Part shown: positions 59,794 through 64,000 of the stretch, piece after piece | How positions within the stretch are numbered: the first letter of the stretch is position 1 | Layout: every line of letters starts with the position of its first letter | From: Mixta sp. Marseille-Q2659 | GTDB taxonomy: Bacteria; Pseudomonadota; Gammaproteobacteria; Enterobacterales; Enterobacteriaceae | Assembly (NCBI RefSeq): GCF_940807255.1 | Contig: NZ_CALNWY010000003.1 | Span: 62,001 to 126,000 of the forward strand | Direction: 5' to 3' | DNA: 64,000 nucleotides | The notes under the pieces: generated by a model | The model's input: the letters and a program-made list of their open reading frames with translations, nothing else | What the model was told of the DNA's origin: nothing | Database searches by the model: none | Made by a program: the position numbers and the translations under genes

Positions 59794-61890
59794 CTACTCA
59801 GGCAGAGCGTAAACCACCACCTGGTCGCCCACCTGATCCTTCAGAATAGTATTACCACCCGCGACGAACGCCACATACTGGCGGCCTTTATACTCATAGA
59901 CCGACGGATTCGCTACCGCAGGTGCTTCAACCTGATCGGACCACAGCTCTTCACCATTATCCACTGAGTAGGCGCGAACTTTGGCATCCATTGAGGCGCC
60001 GATAAAGATCACGCCGCCCGCCGTCACTGCCGGGCCGCCGATGGTTGGTGAGCCCCAGCTTTCCGGCATAAAGAAGCCATACTGCTGCGATGCGCCAATT
60101 GGACGACGCCACTTCACGTCACCCGTATGCATATCCAGCGCCACGATTTCACCAAATGGCGGCTGCCAGCACGGCATGCCAAGCCAGTTATTCGCCACCA
60201 TCAGACGCATCCCGTAAGGGGCGCCTTCCTGTGCAGCAAAACCGCTTTCGTTGCCGGAACCATTATCCGCTTTTTCGTAATCTTCGCGGCTGTAGAGCTT
60301 CACATACTGCACAATGTGTGAGGTGTTGACGATCGCAATCTGTTTTTGTGGATCGTATGCCACACCGCCCCACTGGACGCCCCCGGCACTGTCTGGATAG
60401 GTTAGCGTCCCCTCGCCTTTCGTGGTTGGCGGCGTGTACATACCTTCATAAGACAGCTTATCCCACAGTCGTGAACACTGGCCGGCACCCACAATATCCG
60501 CCAGTTTCCAGATTTCCGGTTTTTTCGACTGATCGAGCAGCGGCGCTGGTTTAGTCGGGAATGGCTGCGTTGGCGAAAGAACTTCACCCTGCACCGAACC
60601 ATCGCCCTGCGGTACAGGACGCTCTTCAATAGGCCAGACATCCTCACCCGTTAGACGGTTCACTACAAACAAAAAGCCCTGCTTGGTAGCCTGAATCAGT
60701 GCCGGGATCTGTTTGCCGTTTACGGTGATATCCATCAGCGTCGGTGCAGAGTTAATATCGTAATCCCACACGTCGTGATGCACCCACTGGCGAGACCAGA
60801 CCACTTTACCGGTATTGATGTCCAGCGCGGTGGTAGAGGTGCCGAGCGGAATAGAATCGACACGGTTACCGCCCCAGTAGTTGGGAGACGGGGATGAGAC
60901 CGGCAGATAAACCAGGCCATGCGCCTCATCGGCAGACATATGTGTCCAGACATTGGCTGTACCGGTGCGTTTGCGGATTTCTGCCGGAATGGCTTCAAAC
61001 GTCCATTCACGCTCGCCGGTCTGCGCATTGATTGAAAACACGGTGCCCGGAGGCGCTTCAGCATAAGCCCAGTCCTTGCCAGCCCAGCCCACCAGCAGAT
61101 GGTTGCCGACTACGGTTGGCGGCTGCAGCACAGATAGCGGGTATTTGGCGTTAACCGTGTTCCACTGATTGAGATTCAGCACGCCATTGTCAGCAAAGTC
61201 ACTGCACGGCTTACCTGAATCGGCGTCCAGCGCAAAGAGCTTGCCATCGACGGTACCCATATAGACGATCTTCTGACATGCTTGCCCGGCGACCGGGTTT
61301 TTCGCCTGCCAGTATGAGACGCCACGGTTTTTCAGTACCGGTTGCGTTAACGCTTTGCGCGAGGATTTAGTGTCATAGTGCCATTTCTCTTTTCCTGTAC
61401 CGGGATCCAGCGCAATCAGGCGATCAAAAGGTGTACCGATATAGAGCGTCTCGTTGGCAAAAACAGGCGTTGCGGACCAGACGGTGGCGGGAGTGTCACC
61501 TTTGCCATCCGAGACATCGCCGGTATGAAATTCCCAAACTTTCGTTAATTTGCTGACGTTATCAGTGGTGATCTGTTTCAGCGGGCTATATTTTTGAGCG
61601 TTAAGCTGACCATGAAAGCTGTCCCAGGTGGCAGAAGATGGCACCAGTGATGTCCCTGGATTACTGGCAGATTCAACTTTCTTTCCGTCATTCTTGCCAG
61701 TTGATGCATCGCCAGTGGTTTTAGTGGTTCCTGACTCTTGTTGATTGGCCGCATCTACGTTGAGTTTTTCCTGCGTACCCATAGAGGCTTCAGCCGCTTT
61801 GTCCTGGGCCTGCAGCGTCAGCGGGGTAACCAGCAGCGCCAGCGCCGTGAAGCTGACTTTCATTAATGGAGCGTATTTATCATTATGCAC
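59794..61890 (-). CDS. PQQ-dependent polyol/sugar dehydrogenase, large subunit (SldA-like)
   Basis: A 698-residue periplasmic quinoprotein. A signal peptide (KVSFTALALLVTPLTLQAQ) is followed by a low-complexity linker to about residue 85 and an eight-bladed propeller: DSFHGQLNAQKYSPLKQIT, TPATVWSATPVF, DRLIALDPGTGKEKWHYD, GTVDGKLFALDADSGKPC, ANVWTHMSADEAHGLVYLP, the probable active-site HHDVWDYDINSAPTL, and GEIVALDMHTGDVKWR. The family is that of membrane glucose/quinate/polyol dehydrogenases, but the usual membrane part is a separate gene upstream. This matches the SldB-SldA sorbitol/glycerol enzyme of acetic acid bacteria. The GTG at 61890 has GAGGAA 7 bases upstream. Substrate not proven. 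Confidence 0.88.
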   Translation of the reverse strand: MHNDKYAPLMKVSFTALALLVTPLTLQAQDKAAEASMGTQEKLNVDAANQQESGTTKTTGDASTGKNDGKKVESASNPGTSLVPSSATWDSFHGQLNAQKYSPLKQITTDNVSKLTKVWEFHTGDVSDGKGDTPATVWSATPVFANETLYIGTPFDRLIALDPGTGKEKWHYDTKSSRKALTQPVLKNRGVSYWQAKNPVAGQACQKIVYMGTVDGKLFALDADSGKPCSDFADNGVLNLNQWNTVNAKYPLSVLQPPTVVGNHLLVGWAGKDWAYAEAPPGTVFSINAQTGEREWTFEAIPAEIRKRTGTANVWTHMSADEAHGLVYLPVSSPSPNYWGGNRVDSIPLGTSTTALDINTGKVVWSRQWVHHDVWDYDINSAPTLMDITVNGKQIPALIQATKQGFLFVVNRLTGEDVWPIEERPVPQGDGSVQGEVLSPTQPFPTKPAPLLDQSKKPEIWKLADIVGAGQCSRLWDKLSYEGMYTPPTTKGEGTLTYPDSAGGVQWGGVAYDPQKQIAIVNTSHIVQYVKLYSREDYEKADNGSGNESGFAAQEGAPYGMRLMVANNWLGMPCWQPPFGEIVALDMHTGDVKWRRPIGASQQYGFFMPESWGSPTIGGPAVTAGGVIFIGASMDAKVRAYSVDNGEELWSDQVEAPAVANPSVYEYKGRQYVAFVAGGNTILKDQVGDQVVVYALPE

Positions 61891-61900
61891 GGGCGGTTCC

Positions 61901-62266
61901 TCAGGCGTTGACGCGATGATGATGACGAACGGAATTGCTGCTCAGCGCAATCAGACCAATCAGGCCGACCACCATGGCTGCCGTAATGATGTACTGATGC
62001 AGCAGCGCGGCGGCAAAACCAATCCCGCACAACACCACAAGCGTGACAATAATCCAGAAAATACGGGCACCGCGACGGGATGCGCCACGTAAAATAAAGG
62101 TCAGTAGCGCCAGTACTGCGCTGGCGATGGCCACACCCAGCGCGCCGATAGTGCCGGTAACGCCGGTGAGTGGCGTCAGCCACGCGTATAAAGCCACCGC
62201 GAAGCCGATCACGGCTGCCAGCAGCAGCAGTAAAGTGCCCAGGCGTGAGGGTTGAGATTGCAACAT
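61901..62266 (-). CDS. Membrane subunit of the PQQ dehydrogenase (SldB-like)
   Basis: A 121-residue protein with four hydrophobic helices (LGTLLLLLAAVIGFAVALYAWL, IGALGVAIASAVLALLTFIL, IFWIIVTLVVLCGIGFAAALL, YIITAAMVVGLIGLIAL). It corresponds to the N-terminal membrane anchor of glucose dehydrogenase-type quinoproteins or to SldB of Gluconobacter (about 126 residues). It would anchor the large subunit and pass electrons to ubiquinone. It ends 10 bases before the large subunit begins. Confidence 0.82.
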   Translation of the reverse strand: MLQSQPSRLGTLLLLLAAVIGFAVALYAWLTPLTGVTGTIGALGVAIASAVLALLTFILRGASRRGARIFWIIVTLVVLCGIGFAAALLHQYIITAAMVVGLIGLIALSSNSVRHHHRVNA

Positions 62267-62613
62267 ACCAGGAAGTCCCCTACGAAAATGAACAATTAAT
62301 AACTATGGCGTATCGGTGGGTTTATGCGGATGTTTTTCGCGCAAGGCAATGATTAAAAAGCCAACGTAGCGCGAAGTGCAGCGGCATAGTTCACTGAACG
62401 TAACAGAGTATAGAAGAGAGTTTTTTTAACGGGGCTGAACAGGGCTACCGCTCTTTTGTTGTGGCATCGCTCTGCTCGCAACTGAGCAGCCATAAGCGCC
62501 GTCTTTGAGAGGTGCCTTTCATGCATGCTGGCCTGTGGGGGAAATCTCACTATCGCCTCAGGCAGCATAGGCGAATATGGTCGCCAGCAGCCTGCGCTAC
62601 TGGCGGTAAAAAA
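62267..62613. other. Intergenic region, promoter of the PQQ operon
   Basis: These 347 bases lie upstream of the SldB-like gene and downstream of the AhpD-like gene, both on the minus strand. An imperfect hairpin CGCCAG/CTGGCG lies near 62582-62606 but lacks a correctly placed T-run. No gene is supported. Confidence 0.5.
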
Positions 62614-63093
62614 TTAACGCAAGTCGGCACGATCCAGGCCGTAAGCACTATCCAGCGCGCCCGGTGCCATTTGTGACAATATTTGCAGACGATTCCAGGC
62701 GTTGATCACCGCAATGCTAAAGGTCAGCTCTGAAATCTCCACTTCAGAGAAGTGTTCGCGCAGTTCGTTGTACAGTGCTTCACTCACACCCTGATCGCCG
62801 ATGTGGGTCAGGGCTTCGGTCAGCGCCAGTGCCGCTTTCTCTTTGGCGCTGAATAACGGTGATTCGCGCCAAATCGCTACATGATAAAGGCGCAATTCAC
62901 GCTCCCCGTGCAGTTTCGCCTCTTTAACATGCATATCCAGGCAGAACGCACAGTGATTCAGCTGTGAAGCTCGAATATCCATCAGATGCTTGAGTTTTTT
63001 ATCCAGCGAGGCTTTACCTAACGCCATGGAAGCATCGCCCAGGGTTTTTGCCAGTGCAGGGATAGTTTTGAAATGGTTCACACGTGATGACAT
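62614..63093 (-). CDS. Carboxymuconolactone decarboxylase/AhpD-family protein
   Basis: A 159-residue all-helical protein with the AhpD-type redox motif in LNHCAFCLDMHVKEAK (CxxC near residues 49-52, His three residues later), which suggests alkylhydroperoxidase or thiol-linked activity. LMDIRASQLNHCAFC and LTEALTHIGDQGVSEALYNELREHFSEVEISEL fit the family. GAGGAAAAC precedes the ATG. It ends the azoreductase gene pair, 14 bases downstream of it. Confidence 0.92.
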   Translation of the reverse strand: MSSRVNHFKTIPALAKTLGDASMALGKASLDKKLKHLMDIRASQLNHCAFCLDMHVKEAKLHGERELRLYHVAIWRESPLFSAKEKAALALTEALTHIGDQGVSEALYNELREHFSEVEISELTFSIAVINAWNRLQILSQMAPGALDSAYGLDRADLR

Positions 63094-63107
63094 GATGTTT
63101 TCCTCTT

Positions 63108-63713
63108 TTAAAATAAGCGGTCGATGGTTTGCAATGCATGGGGTAAAGCGCTAGCGCGGCTGACGGGATCGTGCGTGCCATCCACGCGAATAAACTGCAC
63201 GTTGGTAATGCCGATGTATTCAAGCGCCACGCGGATATACGGTGTGAACTGGTCGTCCTGCACAAAGGGCCCGTGGGCAAATACGCTGCCGCTGGCGACG
63301 ATGCAGTACACCTTTTTGCCGCTGACCAGCCCAACCTTGGTTCCCTCTGGCGTAAAGGCGAACGTGCGTCCGGCACGGGTAATATGATCGAACCAGGCTT
63401 TCAGCACTGACGGCAGGCCAAGGTTCCACATCGGTGATGAGATAATCAGGGTGTCGCAGGCAAACAGCTGATCCACCAGCTGTTCTGAGTTCTGTATCGC
63501 AGCGAGCTGTGCTTCATTACGTAACGCCGGCTGGGTAAAAAAAGCGCCGATAGTAAAAGCATCAAGATGCGGCAACGGCTGTTGCGCCAGATCCAGCACC
63601 GTTTCTTCAAGATCGACATGCTGCGTGCGCAGTTTCTCCACCAGACGTGCAGACGCGGCGCGCGATGCCGATCCAGCCAAATCGGGACTGACTTTAATGT
63701 GCAACAGTTTCAT
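63108..63713 (-). CDS. FMN-dependent NADH:quinone/azo reductase
   Basis: A 201-residue flavodoxin-fold enzyme of the AzoR family. MKLLHIKVSPDLAGSASRAAS holds the FMN phosphate loop, SSPMWNLGLPSVLKAWFDHITRAGRTFAFTPEG the family signature, and VASGSVFAHGPFVQDDQFTPYIRVALEYIGI the C-terminal flavin-contact region. It probably reduces quinones, nitro- or azo-compounds by two electrons. It is paired with the AhpD-like gene and faces a divergent GntR-type regulator. GAGGAAG precedes the ATG. Confidence 0.92.
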   Translation of the reverse strand: MKLLHIKVSPDLAGSASRAASARLVEKLRTQHVDLEETVLDLAQQPLPHLDAFTIGAFFTQPALRNEAQLAAIQNSEQLVDQLFACDTLIISSPMWNLGLPSVLKAWFDHITRAGRTFAFTPEGTKVGLVSGKKVYCIVASGSVFAHGPFVQDDQFTPYIRVALEYIGITNVQFIRVDGTHDPVSRASALPHALQTIDRLF

Positions 63714-63810
63714 CTGTTTCTTCCTCAGGTAGATCGCGATAAAAATGCAGGCCGAGCGCGATCGATCCGACGCGCTGATAAAACGCCTGGGCCCGGGTGT
63801 TGTTGATGCT
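63694..63810 (-). pseudogene. C-terminal remnant of a GNAT acetyltransferase
   Basis: The reading frame NNTRAQAFYQRVGSIALGLHFYRDLPEE is the usual end of GNAT acetyltransferases (N-x-x-A-x-x-F-Y-x-R-x-G). Nothing upstream of about 63810 continues the family, so only the last 35-40 residues remain. Its 3' end overlaps the azoreductase start by 20 bases and supplies its ribosome binding site. Confidence 0.55.
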
Positions 63811-63906
63811 GGATAACGTATTTGATGGCGCTATCTTAAACGGGCATGTCCAGGTAAAAAGGGTCAAAATTAAAGAGAACAGGTAGGACATAGCAGAAAA
63901 CAGCGC

Positions 63907-64000
63907 ATGGGATACAAAGAGATCTATACCCGTTATCGCCAGCAAATCCTGGCCGGGCAATTAAAACCGGGCGATCGCGTACCGGCGATTCGCGTGCTGG
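63907..64000 (+). CDS. GntR-family regulator, 5' part only
   Basis: The visible 31 residues (MGYKEIYTRYRQQILAGQLKPGDRVPAIRVL) are the start of a GntR winged-helix domain. The short N-terminus fits the MocR/PdxR subgroup, which carries an aminotransferase-like C-terminal domain, but that part is outside the window. It is divergent from the azoreductase/AhpD pair and likely controls it. Confidence 0.75.
   Translation, partial: MGYKEIYTRYRQQILAGQLKPGDRVPAIRVL

Noticed and set aside
62353-62568. 71-codon minus-strand frame between the AhpD-like and SldB-like genes
   Set aside because: No ribosome binding site or family features; it lies where the promoter of the PQQ operon is expected.
1-64000. 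Search for tRNA, rRNA, CRISPR arrays, insertion sequences and prophage genes
   Set aside because: None was found by eye. The only regular repeats are the adhesin array, its Gly-Asp linker, the GAGCGAG heptamer and the hairpin elements.

Overview
The window is chromosomal DNA of a GC-rich member of the Enterobacterales. The gene order rcsD-rcsB / rcsC / gyrA / ubiG / nrdA-nrdB-yfaE and menF-D-H-B-C-E / elaB is the conserved Escherichia coli-like backbone. A Bap-type adhesin, a clade-3 catalase and an SldBA-like PQQ dehydrogenase point to Erwiniaceae (Pantoea, Mixta or Erwinia relatives). The family assignment is inference; the backbone is read directly. No rRNA, tRNA, CRISPR array, insertion sequence or prophage was seen.

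Layout. 1-12.2 kb: one giant minus-strand BapA-like adhesin made of about 37 Ig-like repeats, running off the left edge and broken by two indels. 13.0-17.5 kb: an MFS transporter followed closely by rcsD and rcsB. 17.5-19.8 kb: a divergent XRE-cupin regulator / B3/4-domain pair, then an unrecognised overlapping gene pair with a 13-bp palindrome upstream. 20.0-26.7 kb: rcsC, gyrA, ubiG. 26.7-31.9 kb: a LysR-regulated carbohydrate cluster of MFS permease, SDR dehydrogenase and a transketolase split into two genes. 32.4-37.5 kb: nrdA-nrdB-yfaE with NrdR-like and DnaA-box sites upstream, then yfaY. 37.7-40.3 kb: catalase, LysE exporter, VOC protein. 40.4-48.0 kb: the complete six-gene menaquinone operon and elaB. 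48.3-51.3 kb: opgD and a secreted protein / lipoprotein pair. 51.3-59.6 kb: an accessory stretch of small detoxification genes, regulators, an EamA pseudogene, copies of a hairpin repeat, an MFS gene and a DUF4126 gene. 59.8-64 kb: a two-subunit PQQ dehydrogenase, AhpD-like and azoreductase-like genes, and the start of a GntR-type regulator.

How the parts work together. RcsC, RcsD and RcsB form the envelope-stress phosphorelay. The adhesin, OpgD and the Rcs genes all concern the cell surface. NrdAB with the YfaE ferredoxin makes deoxyribonucleotides. The men genes make the naphthoquinone ring used in anaerobic respiration. The SldBA-like enzyme would feed electrons from a periplasmic polyol or sugar into the quinone pool.

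Sequence quality. Five small net losses of bases interrupt otherwise well-conserved frames: two in the adhesin and one each in nrdA, katA and an araC-type gene. Restoring 1 or 2 bases brings nrdA to 761 codons and the others to their family motifs. A consensus-error explanation is therefore more likely than true gene loss, and these loci should be read as probably intact until re-sequenced. The EamA fragment, by contrast, looks truly degraded.
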